A DNA stretch of 64,000 nucleotides, taken from Jezberella montanilacus. GTDB taxonomy: Bacteria; Pseudomonadota; Gammaproteobacteria; Burkholderiales; Burkholderiaceae_B. The position numbers were made by a program, and so were the translations under genes. Shown piece after piece: positions 1 through 8,889 of the stretch; position 1 is the stretch's first letter; every line of letters starts with the position of its first letter. The notes below the pieces were generated by a model. The model was not told the origin of the DNA and did not search any database. It saw only the letters and a list, made by a program, of their open reading frames with translations. Location: assembly GCF_003003055.1 (NCBI RefSeq), contig NZ_PVTV01000014.1, forward strand, positions 1 through 64,000. The letters are read 5' to 3'.

Positions 1-3
1 GAA

Positions 4-27
4 TAACTGAATGAATTCAATCAGTTA
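4..27. repeat. Near-perfect 24-bp palindrome, possible operator
   Basis: The left edge of the window holds a 24-base dyad: arms TAACTGA and TCAGTTA around a centre containing the perfect palindrome TGAATTCA. Only one symmetric pair (an A facing an A) breaks the symmetry. There is no T-run, so it does not look like an intrinsic terminator. It lies beyond the 3' end of the dioxygenase gene and may belong to a promoter region of a gene outside the window. The remaining bases up to 183 show nothing I can assign. Confidence 0.3.
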
Positions 28-183
28 GTCAGATTCATTTGCTCAAACTGCAAGCTCATACTCATATAACGACGCTAAATCCAGGAACTTAAGGGTGCGG
101 GAGAAAATAATAAAGTTTGTTGAATCGGGTGACCATGTTTGAATCTACATAAAAACTTACGGCCTAGTGAGGTGATGAATCGC

Positions 184-1266
184 TTAAATCCCAAGTTGCA
201 TTCCCATTGCACCGGCTTGACGCTGTTCATATGCAGCATGGACCGCAGCGTACTGGTGCCCGCGGATACCGCCGCGAACAGTATTCCCCTCACAAGAGCG
301 ATATAGATCACGCCAAAATTCCGGCATATCCTGATTATCAGGCGGTGCGATCCAAAGGCGATACAAGAGTCGACGCTTTGCTTCATCATCGTGATCCACA
401 AATTCAGTTCGTGAGTGCAACGTCACGTGGCTACTGACAATTTGCAGGTCACCCGGCTCAAGCCACATCTCGTAGGCAATGTCCGGTCTACGCACGACTT
501 GATCGAATTGCTCAAGGGCTGCGATATGCTCCGCTGACAAGAATGGAGCCCCCTCGATCTGCTGAGCTGAACGAACGCGGTTCCAGTTCCAACGACCAAA
601 CCAATTGCCATTTTTTTCTGAGAAAACGGGCATGACAACAAACGGACCTTCATCGGGTGCAGCTTCTCCCTGGCGACTAAAACCAATCGGCTGATATAGC
701 CAGTCAAGTTGATCGGCATAATCGCTCGCCATAACCTGGTGCCCGCTCAAAGAGCTGCACAGTATTGTTTTACCGCCCGATAAGGCTTTGTTATAACAAC
801 TTAAAAACACTAAGTCAGACGAATCCGTATGAAAATCTAACTCTGCATTTGATGAATAACCTCGGCCGGTGCCGGTTCGATATGTCATCCCCGCATTCTT
901 GACTGCAGAGATATATTGCGTGGCCTTGCCTTGCGGCCGGGCGACACCCGCGCGTAAACCGATAGCCCAACTCAGCAATTCAAACTGTTTGCTATCAAGT
1001 CCTGTGCGCGGCAAGCCTTTAATGAGCGCGACGCCTCGCCCATACTTGACTTCTTTTAATGCTGCTTCAATGTATGACCAACCATCCCCCAGATCAAACT
1101 CTTCGGCCCGATAATCGAGCAAGTCACGATCTGGTTCGTACCTGCTAAGCACCGTGTCGCGCATCTGGCGAGCGCACGCATCTCCAATCATGAAAATCCA
1201 GCTGTGATCCCGAGCAAGATCCTCTGAGCGCCAAGCCGCCGGATGATCTATCGACAACAAAGTCAT
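184..1266 (-). CDS. TauD/TfdA-family Fe(II)/2-oxoglutarate dioxygenase
   Basis: Predicted non-heme iron oxygenase that would hydroxylate or cleave a small organic acid using 2-oxoglutarate and O2. The protein is 360 residues. The facial triad is visible as H146-T-D148 (in LDFHTDSSD) and H284 (in LHSRTEF), and the arginines near residue 298 fit the 2-oxoglutarate carboxylate anchor. It is the last gene of the minus-strand operon that begins with the LivK-like receptor near 8777, 34 bases after the lyase gene. It is somewhat longer than E. coli TauD (about 280 residues). The substrate cannot be read from the sequence; the neighbours suggest a carboxylate imported by the Liv-type transporter. 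Confidence 0.85.
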   Translation of the reverse strand: MTLLSIDHPAAWRSEDLARDHSWIFMIGDACARQMRDTVLSRYEPDRDLLDYRAEEFDLGDGWSYIEAALKEVKYGRGVALIKGLPRTGLDSKQFELLSWAIGLRAGVARPQGKATQYISAVKNAGMTYRTGTGRGYSSNAELDFHTDSSDLVFLSCYNKALSGGKTILCSSLSGHQVMASDYADQLDWLYQPIGFSRQGEAAPDEGPFVVMPVFSEKNGNWFGRWNWNRVRSAQQIEGAPFLSAEHIAALEQFDQVVRRPDIAYEMWLEPGDLQIVSSHVTLHSRTEFVDHDDEAKRRLLYRLWIAPPDNQDMPEFWRDLYRSCEGNTVRGGIRGHQYAAVHAAYEQRQAGAMGMQLGI

Positions 1267-1300
1267 GACGATTCCTTTTCTTACGTGTGACCAATGAACG

Positions 1301-2218
1301 TCACAAGCTATATTTTTTCTGTAATGTAGCGTTGACTAAAAACCGTTGCTCTAGCGCTTGCGATTCTGCGTAGCCGCACAGTTCATTAATCTCTTCAAAC
1401 GATATGGCAAGATCCGGTCGATCCACAACTTGATCTGCACCTAGCGAATCCATCAAAGCCAGTAGTCCGTTCTTCATGCCTTGAACCGCAGAGGCCGTCA
1501 ACAATCTGGGGTAAATGACAGCAGCAACACCGAGATCCTCAAGACGTTTGGCAGAAATCAGAGGCGTCGTAGATCGAGTCCGTATCCCAAAACCCATATT
1601 GACGGACACAGGTTTCACAAGCTCCTTGACTAAGGTTGCAATGTCATCCTCATGCAGGACCGCGTCCGCAAACAGCAAGTCTGCCCCAGCCTCGGCATAC
1701 AAATTCAAGCGACGAATGCTCTCTGACAGCCCGTGCATGGCATAAGCGTCGGTGCGGGCCTTTATTACAAAATCTGGATTGCGCCGAGCCTGGGCAGCCG
1801 ATCGGATTTTCTCAGCATTTTCCTCGGCGGAAATGACTTCTTTGCCTTTCATATGCCCGCAACGCTTAGGCCATAGTTGATCTTCGAGCATGACGCCACC
1901 CACACCGGCCTGCTCGAACGCCCGAACCGTGTGATGAACATTGACAGCATTGCCATAGCCGGTATCGCCGTCGGCAATCATGGGAAGATCGCAACAAGCG
2001 ACCATTGCGCGGCAAGTTTGCAGGTTTTCTTCTAAGCCCATCAACCCGATGTCTAGCTGACCCAAACGTGATTCGCTGATGCCACCACCAGTTAAAAAGC
2101 CCGCCTGAAAGCCATTTTGCTGCACGAGTCTCGCGCTGTATCCATCAAAAATGCCTGGCATCACCAGTATCTCTGGTGCAGAGATGAGTTCACGCAAACG
2201 TTTACCTGGATTTGTCAT
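1301..2218 (-). CDS. Isocitrate lyase/PEP mutase family carbon-carbon lyase
   Basis: A 305-residue TIM-barrel enzyme of the ICL/PEP mutase superfamily. Visible signatures are the metal-binding DGDTGYG at 83-89 and KRCGH at 118-122. The catalytic cysteine C120 of the lyase branch is kept, which favours a lyase of the methylisocitrate or dimethylmalate type over a phosphonomutase, whose loop lacks that cysteine. It would split a 2-hydroxy- or 2-alkyl-substituted dicarboxylate. It sits between the Bug receptor and the dioxygenase in the catabolic operon, about 30 bases from each. The exact substrate is not determinable. It lacks the neighbours of a methylcitrate cycle (no prpC or acnD nearby), so prpB is unlikely. 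Confidence 0.85.
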   Translation of the reverse strand: MTNPGKRLRELISAPEILVMPGIFDGYSARLVQQNGFQAGFLTGGGISESRLGQLDIGLMGLEENLQTCRAMVACCDLPMIADGDTGYGNAVNVHHTVRAFEQAGVGGVMLEDQLWPKRCGHMKGKEVISAEENAEKIRSAAQARRNPDFVIKARTDAYAMHGLSESIRRLNLYAEAGADLLFADAVLHEDDIATLVKELVKPVSVNMGFGIRTRSTTPLISAKRLEDLGVAAVIYPRLLTASAVQGMKNGLLALMDSLGADQVVDRPDLAISFEEINELCGYAESQALEQRFLVNATLQKKYSL

Positions 2219-2248
2219 GGCGTATCAGTCTCTCAGATAATGGTTGAG

Positions 2249-3238
2249 TCAAACCGGCTGGATACCGATTTCTTTGATCAGCTTGCTCCACTTTGCCATA
2301 TCCGTTTGTAAGAGCTTCTGCAGGTCTTCTTGACTGCCACCACCTGTGACCAAACCTTCCTTTGCAAAATGTGATTGAATTTCAGGCATCTTTAAAACGG
2401 TGTTGATTGCAACATTGAGTTTTTCGGTTACCGATTTGGGTGTGCCTTTTGGTGCGAAGATCCCAAACCAACCAACGACTTCGAACCCTGATAATCCTGC
2501 CTCATCAGCCGTAGGGACATCAGGCAACATATCAACGCGCTGCTTTGAACTGACAGCAAGCGCCTTGAGACGACCTGCTTGAATGTTCGGAAAAGCAGCT
2601 GGCACCGTCGAGAAATACATCTGCACTCGTCCAGCAACTGTATCAACAATCGCCGCGCCACCGCCTTTGTAGTTGATGCTCATGATTTGAGCGTCGGCCA
2701 TTTTCTTAAGCAATTCACCAGCAAGGTGCGAGCTGGTGCCGTTACCAGAGTTGGCGTAATTCAGCATCCCTGGATTCTTTTTCGCCAGAGCGATTAGCTC
2801 TTGCAGGTTATTGGCTTTGACGTCAGTGTTCACAACCAGCACCAAGGGTGCAGAGCAGACCTTCACGATAGGCACAAAGTCTTTTTCCGTATCAAAAGGC
2901 AGTTTTAAATACAAAGACGGATTCATGGGGAAGGAGGTAATCGGCATCACCAGCGTGTACCCGTCTGGCTCTGCACGCGCGCCTTGTTCGACCCCGATAT
3001 TGCCCGCGGCACCTGGTCTATTATCGATAATGACAGATTGCCCAAGCAAATCAGATAATTTATTACTGACCGCACGACCCGCGTAATCAGTGCCGCCGCC
3101 AGCGTCAGAAGGCACAATTAAATGAATTGATCGGTTGGGATAGTCGCTTGCCTTTACCAGTGACTGTGCAAGGCTAAGCTTTGGCCTAGCAAGATAGGCA
3201 GTACCCAGGCCACTCAGGACAAATTCTCTTCTGTTCAT
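2249..3238 (-). CDS. Bug/TctC-family periplasmic solute-binding protein
   Basis: Extracytoplasmic receptor of the Bug (TctC) family, which binds carboxylates and related small molecules. I place the start at the ATG at 3238, giving MNRREFVLSGLG, because it has an AGAGAGA ribosome site upstream and opens an export signal with a twin-arginine-like RR and a hydrophobic stretch; a longer reading frame exists upstream. The mature part shows the family motifs YPNRSIHLIVPSDAGGGTD and RPGAAGNIG. It follows livM by 10 bases. No TctA/TctB membrane partners are nearby, so it is an orphan receptor inside a Liv ABC operon and may feed that transporter, act as a sensor, or pair with a distant TctAB. Confidence 0.88.
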   Translation of the reverse strand: MNRREFVLSGLGTAYLARPKLSLAQSLVKASDYPNRSIHLIVPSDAGGGTDYAGRAVSNKLSDLLGQSVIIDNRPGAAGNIGVEQGARAEPDGYTLVMPITSFPMNPSLYLKLPFDTEKDFVPIVKVCSAPLVLVVNTDVKANNLQELIALAKKNPGMLNYANSGNGTSSHLAGELLKKMADAQIMSINYKGGGAAIVDTVAGRVQMYFSTVPAAFPNIQAGRLKALAVSSKQRVDMLPDVPTADEAGLSGFEVVGWFGIFAPKGTPKSVTEKLNVAINTVLKMPEIQSHFAKEGLVTGGGSQEDLQKLLQTDMAKWSKLIKEIGIQPV

Positions 3239-3248
3239 CTGTGTCTCT

Positions 3249-4226
3249 CTATGTCTTGTTATGGCCAGCACTCGTGATGGTGCCAATAATGCCCTTGGGC
3301 ATGAAAAACATACAAGCGATCAAAATCCCGCCGTAAACCGCCCCTGCTAACGCCTCACTGATGTCAGACGCGTAAGAAGGCACAAATTGCAAGAATAATC
3401 CGGCGATCAGCGCGCCCCAGATCGTACCCAACCCACCAACAACGATCGCAGCTAAAAAGCTAACGGACAAGAGAAGCGTAAACGAATCCGGCGCGATGAA
3501 TCCGATTGAAAGGTTGAATAAGGCTCCCCCGACCCCGCCCAGCATCGACCCCAAACCAAAAATCAGCACCTTGTATTGATTGACGTCAACACCCATCGAA
3601 AGAGCAGCAAGAGGTGCTTGTCTGACTGCTGTCAACGCTCGTCCCGTGCTACCTGCAACGAAGTTACGAGCCAAATAAAAGCATAAGAAAGCGAATCCCA
3701 AGACAACGTAATAAACCCAGCCATCTTGCGTCAGCCCAGTCCACTTCGGCGCGATCGGCCGCTCGATGGGCAAGCCTGACATCCCGCCGGTGTACTCCTT
3801 AAAGTGTTTGATAAAGGGTGACACTGACACCGCTAAAACTAAGGTAATTAAAGCAAGATAAAGGCCTCGTAATCGCTGGGCAGGAAAACCCGCCAATAAG
3901 CCCACAGCGAAAGACACAAGCGCAGCGAGTAATATCGACAAGGCGTAATGCAAATGCCAATACCCCATGCTGAGGGCCGCCGTATAGGCACCCAGTGCAA
4001 AAAATGCATTGTGTCCCAGAGATATCTGGCCAGCATAGCCTGTAATCAAATTCAACCCAATCGCTGCGACCGCATAAGCGAGCACACCTGTTAATTGAAA
4101 AGTCAGATAACTCGGTGCAACAAAGGGAGCTGTCAACAGAAATGCGCACAAAGGGATAAGTAGAAACCTGAACGCACTGATTTTGTGCTTTCGCTCAATC
4201 ACGGACGGTCTATTGCCATTGTTCAT
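3249..4226 (-). CDS. livM: Branched-chain-amino-acid-type ABC permease, LivM family
   Basis: Inner-membrane permease of the HAAT (LivHMGF) ABC family, 325 residues with about ten hydrophobic segments and the typical N-terminal pattern LNLITGYAGQISLGHNAFFA near residues 60-80, plus VVGGLGTIWGALIAG near the C-terminus. It would form the translocation pore with LivH. It starts 6 bases after the livH stop codon. The family carries branched-chain amino acids, urea, amides and various aromatic or dicarboxylic acids, so the symbol names the family and not the substrate. The enzymes in the operon argue for an organic acid. Confidence 0.9.
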   Translation of the reverse strand: MNNGNRPSVIERKHKISAFRFLLIPLCAFLLTAPFVAPSYLTFQLTGVLAYAVAAIGLNLITGYAGQISLGHNAFFALGAYTAALSMGYWHLHYALSILLAALVSFAVGLLAGFPAQRLRGLYLALITLVLAVSVSPFIKHFKEYTGGMSGLPIERPIAPKWTGLTQDGWVYYVVLGFAFLCFYLARNFVAGSTGRALTAVRQAPLAALSMGVDVNQYKVLIFGLGSMLGGVGGALFNLSIGFIAPDSFTLLLSVSFLAAIVVGGLGTIWGALIAGLFLQFVPSYASDISEALAGAVYGGILIACMFFMPKGIIGTITSAGHNKT

Positions 4227-4232
4227 GATGGT

Positions 4233-5114
4233 TCAAACCCTTATGGCAACAACTTTGCCGAATAGTCCTTCGGGCTTAATCAACAAGACCCCAACGATCA
4301 GAGCGAGTGGGACAACCATCTGCAGATCAGACCCAAGAAAAAACAAAAACGACGTAGACAAGGATTGCGCAATCCCCACTATCAGCCCCCCCACTACAGA
4401 GCCCACATAACTATTCATTCCACCGACAACGGCGGCTGCAAATGCATAGATGACGACATCTCCCATCATATTGGGGTCAAGTGTGAGTCGCGACGCCACT
4501 AAGGCGCCAGATATCGCGCCCAGACCAGCCGCCATCGCCCACCCTAAAATCATCATCTTCGTATAAGGTATCCCGGACAGCTGGGCAGACTGCGCATTCG
4601 AGGCTGATGCTCTTAAGGCCGTACCTAGCCGAGTCTTTTGAAATAAAAGAAAGAGGCCAGCCGATACACCCATCAACACAGCAATAAAGCTTACTAGTTC
4701 AGCCGCGATGCGGATATTGCTGAACGTCCAGACCACCTTGGAAAAAGGAGTGGGTGACGACTTCTGCAAAAACCCCCAGACAGCACCGGTCGCACTGTTG
4801 AAAGCCAGAAACAAGCCGAGCGTCACAATAATGATCGTCATTTCATCCTTGTACTGGACCGGTCTCACAATTAAAGCGTAGACCACGGCGCCAATCATCA
4901 TTGACAGCAACACAGTCAGCAGAAGCGCCGGGAAAATTGGAACGCCCCAATCAGTCAACTGCCAAGTTAGAAAAGCCGAAAAGGTAGCCATTTCACCCTG
5001 CGCGAAATTAGCAATATTGGTTGTTCGATAGATCAGCACCAGGGCAAGTCCGAGCGATGCATAAATAGCGCCCGAGCCGACGCCATTGAGTAGCTGCTGA
5101 ATGAAGTAGTTCAT
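4233..5114 (-). CDS. livH: Branched-chain-amino-acid-type ABC permease, LivH family
   Basis: Second membrane subunit of the Liv-type importer, 293 residues, mostly hydrophobic, beginning MNYFIQQLLNGVGSGAIYAS, which is the usual LivH opening. The internal segment NIANFAQGEMATF is the family's first conserved cytoplasmic turn, and VVGGMNSYVGSVVGG lies near the C-terminus. Its ATG overlaps the livF stop (TGATG at 5116-5112), which indicates translational coupling. It pairs with LivM in the membrane and with the ATPases LivG and LivF on the cytoplasmic face. Confidence 0.9.
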   Translation of the reverse strand: MNYFIQQLLNGVGSGAIYASLGLALVLIYRTTNIANFAQGEMATFSAFLTWQLTDWGVPIFPALLLTVLLSMMIGAVVYALIVRPVQYKDEMTIIIVTLGLFLAFNSATGAVWGFLQKSSPTPFSKVVWTFSNIRIAAELVSFIAVLMGVSAGLFLLFQKTRLGTALRASASNAQSAQLSGIPYTKMMILGWAMAAGLGAISGALVASRLTLDPNMMGDVVIYAFAAAVVGGMNSYVGSVVGGLIVGIAQSLSTSFLFFLGSDLQMVVPLALIVGVLLIKPEGLFGKVVAIRV

Positions 5115-5827
5115 CAGTAATCCCCTAAATACGCAGCTCTCACCCCATCGTGAGCAGCGACATCCTTTGCGAGGCCGTGCAAAGAAATCGCACCCGACTC
5201 GAGCACATAGGCATAGTCAGCAATTTCTAGGGCTACGTTCGCATTCTGCTCAACAACCAGCATGGAGATCTTGAGCTCTGCCTTGACGCGACCGAGTGCG
5301 TCGTACAAGTCGTTAATGATGACTGGTGCTAAGCCCAGCGACGGCTCATCGAGCAATAGCACTCGTGGGCGCAACATTAACGCGCGGCCGACCGCCAACA
5401 TCTGCTGTTCTCCTCCGCTCAGGTTGCCCGCCTTTTGTTGATATCTTTCGCGTAAGCGCGGAAAAAACTCATACATTTTTTGGATGTCTGCGCTAATCTC
5501 ATCTTTATCATGCCGACGGAAAGCGCCCACCCGCAGGTTTTCTTCGACGGTCAAATCGGTGAAGGTTCCTCGACCCTCGGCAGCGTGAGCGAGGCCTAAC
5601 CTAGCGACACGGTCAGGTCGCAAACCGTTGATATTGACGCCATCGAGCGTCAATGAGCCTTCAGACTTAATCAAGCCACTGATGGCTCTCAACGTTGTTG
5701 TTTTGCCGGCGCCGTTGGCACCTAGCAGCACTGATACCGAGCCTTCCTCCACCGCCATTGATATCCCGTGCAGAACGCGAATACGCCCATAACCTGCAGA
5801 TAGATTATTAATCTCAAGCACATTCAT
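5114..5827 (-). CDS. livF: Liv-type ABC transporter ATPase, LivF family
   Basis: Cytoplasmic ATPase of 237 residues. The Walker A loop is GANGAGKT at 36-43, the signature NLSGGEQQM lies near residue 135, and the Walker B LLLDEPSLGL follows. The LGLA stretch after Walker B is typical of LivF. The gene overlaps livG by 4 bases (ATGA) and livH by 1 base, so all four transporter genes are translationally linked. Unlike the LivG partner encoded next to it, it has an intact signature motif. Confidence 0.92.
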   Translation of the reverse strand: MNVLEINNLSAGYGRIRVLHGISMAVEEGSVSVLLGANGAGKTTTLRAISGLIKSEGSLTLDGVNINGLRPDRVARLGLAHAAEGRGTFTDLTVEENLRVGAFRRHDKDEISADIQKMYEFFPRLRERYQQKAGNLSGGEQQMLAVGRALMLRPRVLLLDEPSLGLAPVIINDLYDALGRVKAELKISMLVVEQNANVALEIADYAYVLESGAISLHGLAKDVAAHDGVRAAYLGDY

Positions 5828-6585
5828 CGGGGTTTACCTAAATACGCTTCGATGACTCGTGGATTAGTTTTGATGTCCTCAGGCTTACCGTCCGCAATTT
5901 TGTGTCCAAAGTCTAGAACAATAATGCTGTCGGATATTTTCATCACCATGCCCATATGATGCTCGACTAATAACAAGGTCAAATTGAATTCTTCACGAAT
6001 TTTCACGAGCGCGTCTGAGAGCTCATGAACTTCTGAATGAGCGAGCCCCCCCGCCGGCTCATCCAACAGCAAGAGAGATGGCCGAGCCGCCAGCGCTCTG
6101 GCTAGCTCAACCTTCTTGAGGGTTGGATAAGGGAGATCGTCTACACGGCGGTGCGCCTCTTTAGCCAGATCAAGCTTTGCCAGCAAAGAATGCGCAAATT
6201 CCTTGAGCGATGATTCTTCGCGTCGGTTCTGCAGAGGCACAAAGGATGCCTTCAACAAGCTGGTTCGTCCGTAATGGTGACCGCCCAGCATCACATTCTC
6301 GAGCACACTCAAAGATGGTAACAACGCAAGGTTCTGAAACGTGCGAGCGATACCTCGCTGCACGACATCATTTGCTTTGAGTCGAGTGATATCCCGTCCA
6401 TCAAACGAAATTTTGCCGGCAGACGGGTTGTACAGACGACTGATACAGTTAAACAGACTGGTCTTGCCAGCCCCATTCGGGCCAATCAATCCACAAATGA
6501 CGCCGGCTTGCAATTCAAACGACAAGTCATTCAGTGCGACGATACCGCCAAACCGCAACGACACGTTAGACACCGCTAATTTCAA
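5824..6585 (-). CDS. livG: Liv-type ABC transporter ATPase, LivG family, altered signature motif
   Basis: Cytoplasmic ATPase of 253 residues, partner of LivF. Walker A is GPNGAGKT at 35-42, the Q-loop lies in ARTFQN at 80-85, and Walker B is LLLLDEPAGGL at 171-181. The signature motif, in this family usually of the form PYGTLKR or AYGQQRR, reads PYPTLKK at 152-158: the key glycine is replaced by proline (P154, codon CCA at 6126-6124). The reading frame is otherwise intact. The gene overlaps both the dehydrogenase upstream and livF downstream by 4 bases. The transporter could still work through the site completed by the LivF signature motif, as in other asymmetric ABC pairs, but this is inference. 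Confidence 0.9.
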   Translation of the reverse strand: MKLAVSNVSLRFGGIVALNDLSFELQAGVICGLIGPNGAGKTSLFNCISRLYNPSAGKISFDGRDITRLKANDVVQRGIARTFQNLALLPSLSVLENVMLGGHHYGRTSLLKASFVPLQNRREESSLKEFAHSLLAKLDLAKEAHRRVDDLPYPTLKKVELARALAARPSLLLLDEPAGGLAHSEVHELSDALVKIREEFNLTLLLVEHHMGMVMKISDSIIVLDFGHKIADGKPEDIKTNPRVIEAYLGKPR

Positions 6586-7487
6586 AGCCCTGCCTTGTGC
6601 TGAATTTGCTGTGCCAGAATAGTCATGTCAGACCCCGGTTTGGCAGCTTTTAAAGCCTCATCCCAAATCTTGGCACTGTCTTGGCATAAGACGGTATCAA
6701 TCCCTGTCGCTTTAATAAGAGACATAGCAACACCAACGTCCTTATGCATCAGTTGCATGGCAAAACCGAAATTCCATGTTTTATCTAACACTGGGCCGGG
6801 CCACATGTGGTTTGACATAAAGCTACCACCGCTGGATGCGTTAACAATTTTGTGCATCACACGGGGATCAAGACCGAATTTCTCACCAACCGAAAATACC
6901 TCTGCAGTCGCGGCAAAGATAGTGGCACCAAGCAGGTTGTTTAAAGCTTTCACTGCATGCCCGGCACCCACAGCACCTGCCAACACAACATTCGAACCCA
7001 TCTTGCTGAGCAAAGGCAAGGCTTGATCAAACTGTGCCTGAGTTCCACCGGCCATAATTGCGAGTTTGCCCGAAGCGGCCCCATTAATGCCACCTGAAAC
7101 GGGGGCATCGATAAACGTTAGTCCTTTATCCTGTGCCAGTTTCGCGTTAGCTACCGTATGTGTTGGATCAGACGAACTCATATCGATGATCATCGAACCA
7201 GCCGACAGAATATCGATCAAGCCTTTTTTGTCTTCAGACCCTTTAAACACTTCATCGACAATCTTGCTGTTTGGCAACATCAAGATCACGACGTGGGCTG
7301 TTGCTAACTCATGCAAGCTACGGGCGGCAATGGCCTCGGACGTGACCACTGCCTCAGCAGCTCGTGCAGGGTCAGCATCTAATGCAATCAGTTTACCCAC
7401 CCCTTTCAGATGAGTAATCATTCTGCTACCCATTGCGCCCAGCCCGATAAAGCCTATCAATTGCTGATGATCAACTGATTGCACCAT
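6582..7487 (-). CDS. 3-hydroxyisobutyrate dehydrogenase family oxidoreductase
   Basis: A 301-residue beta-hydroxyacid dehydrogenase. The N-terminal Rossmann motif is GFIGLGAMG at 12-20, the substrate loop is DAPVSGG at 127-133, and the catalytic lysine is K180 in GHAVKALNN. Members oxidise 3-hydroxyisobutyrate, reduce tartronate semialdehyde or succinic semialdehyde, or act on related beta-hydroxyacids. It lies between the LivK-like receptor and livG and overlaps livG by 4 bases, so it is part of the transport operon. It and the downstream lyase and dioxygenase probably act on the imported compound. Which beta-hydroxyacid it uses cannot be decided from the sequence. Confidence 0.88.
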   Translation of the reverse strand: MVQSVDHQQLIGFIGLGAMGSRMITHLKGVGKLIALDADPARAAEAVVTSEAIAARSLHELATAHVVILMLPNSKIVDEVFKGSEDKKGLIDILSAGSMIIDMSSSDPTHTVANAKLAQDKGLTFIDAPVSGGINGAASGKLAIMAGGTQAQFDQALPLLSKMGSNVVLAGAVGAGHAVKALNNLLGATIFAATAEVFSVGEKFGLDPRVMHKIVNASSGGSFMSNHMWPGPVLDKTWNFGFAMQLMHKDVGVAMSLIKATGIDTVLCQDSAKIWDEALKAAKPGSDMTILAQQIQHKAGL

Positions 7488-7523
7488 GGCGGTCTCTCTT
7501 GATTAGTTAGGAAGTTGACTGGA

Positions 7524-8777
7524 TCAGGGAGCTGGTGTTTTGCCTTCGAAATTAATAATGGCCCCGACTGGAACGAACTTCTCACCGTCGAATTGAGCCA
7601 TCTGAACCGATTCAATGGGGTAGCCATCCATCGATCCATCAGTATTTAAAGTAATGCCATCTAGCAGCAACGCTACTTTTTGACCCTTCATGCTACGCGC
7701 AGCTTGCATAAAGGATTCGCGGGTAGGCTTCTGAGTTCGTTCAAGCACCGACTTGACAGCCTGACACACAAACCAACCCGTAGCTGCGTTTTGATCCGCT
7801 GGATTCAAACCACTTTCATATTTTTTTAATTGTTCTACATAAAGCTTCATATCAGCATCATTTGCAAATGCAGGGTTTGCCTGGTCTTTTAACCAAATAC
7901 CGCTGTAGATCCCTTTGGATACATCTGTACCAGCAGGTTGCAGAGCACCACCGATGCTAGAGCCGACACCCCAAATAATATGGTTTGGCTTCCAATTGAT
8001 CGCCGCCATTCGCTTTAACGCCTGAACGACAAATTTAGGAGTCGTCGCATCGACAAACACGTCGGCTCCAGACGCGGCAATGCGATCGATTTTGGCGTCA
8101 ATCGTCGGTTCGCTGTAGGTGTGCTCTTCGTGAATCACGATATTCAGACCCATATCCTTCGCCGCTTTGACAAAGCCTTTAGCAAAGAAGGGACCACCGC
8201 TATCGTCATTAAACAAGGCGACTTTAGCGTTGGGGAATTTTTCTTTGATGAAGGCGGCGTATAACGCAGCCTCTGTGTTGTACGCCAATAGCGCTGGCAT
8301 CGTCCAAGGGAATTTCTCGACGTTTTCTTTGTCGCCCAACATCGGCCCCCCCGAAAACACAAACACTTGAGGCACTTTTTCTTGATTGTAGTAAGGTCTC
8401 GCGCCTAGGTTGGCACCCGTTCCCGCATTCCCCGAGATTGCAAACACGTGATCTTGACTGATTAACCGGCGTGCATTCTGCAACGCTCGTGCGGGCTCCA
8501 TTGCATCGTCGTACATCAAGTTCTTGATCTTACGGGTTTTACCATCCCCCATCTTGACCCCGCCAAGATCATTATTGATGTATTCAAAACACGCCCTTTG
8601 CGCCCGCCCGATCGGGCCATAGCCAGCGTTAGGGCCAGATAAAGGCACTGAGCTGCCCCAAACAATTTCAGTATCGGTGATGCCGTCTTCCGCCTGACTG
8701 CTTGCGCCAAGAAGCAGCGATGCGCTAGCGAATATTGTTTGTAAAAGACGAGCGAGGGTACGATTGCAAGGCAACAT
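7524..8777 (-). CDS. LivK-like periplasmic substrate-binding protein of the Liv-type transporter
   Basis: Periplasmic receptor of the type-I peripheral-binding fold (417 residues). An N-terminal signal peptide runs to about residue 29 (a hydrophobic stretch, then ASSQAED), followed by the typical opening EIVWGSSVPLSGPNAGYG. It is the first gene of the minus-strand operon and presumably delivers the ligand to LivHMGF. A GGAG ribosome site lies 10-13 bases before the ATG. The 112 bases between it and the hydrolase gene (8778-8889) must hold the operon promoter; I see no strong -35/-10 pair there. This receptor subfamily is often found with aromatic or carboxylate transporters, but ligand prediction is unsafe. 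Confidence 0.88.
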   Translation of the reverse strand: MLPCNRTLARLLQTIFASASLLLGASSQAEDGITDTEIVWGSSVPLSGPNAGYGPIGRAQRACFEYINNDLGGVKMGDGKTRKIKNLMYDDAMEPARALQNARRLISQDHVFAISGNAGTGANLGARPYYNQEKVPQVFVFSGGPMLGDKENVEKFPWTMPALLAYNTEAALYAAFIKEKFPNAKVALFNDDSGGPFFAKGFVKAAKDMGLNIVIHEEHTYSEPTIDAKIDRIAASGADVFVDATTPKFVVQALKRMAAINWKPNHIIWGVGSSIGGALQPAGTDVSKGIYSGIWLKDQANPAFANDADMKLYVEQLKKYESGLNPADQNAATGWFVCQAVKSVLERTQKPTRESFMQAARSMKGQKVALLLDGITLNTDGSMDGYPIESVQMAQFDGEKFVPVGAIINFEGKTPAP

Positions 8778-8889
8778 TGTTTTGTCTCCGTTGATTATCT
8801 TTTCCTGCTAGGATAGGCCGTTGACGCGATTTTGCCACTCGGGTTTTCCATTACAGGAAATGACTTGCCAACAGCCTGCCTTAACAAAA

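Noticed and set aside
1301-2218. prpB (methylisocitrate lyase of the methylcitrate cycle)
   Set aside because: The catalytic motifs agree with a lyase, but no prpC, acnD or prpF is present and the gene is part of a transport operon, so a specific prpB label is not justified.
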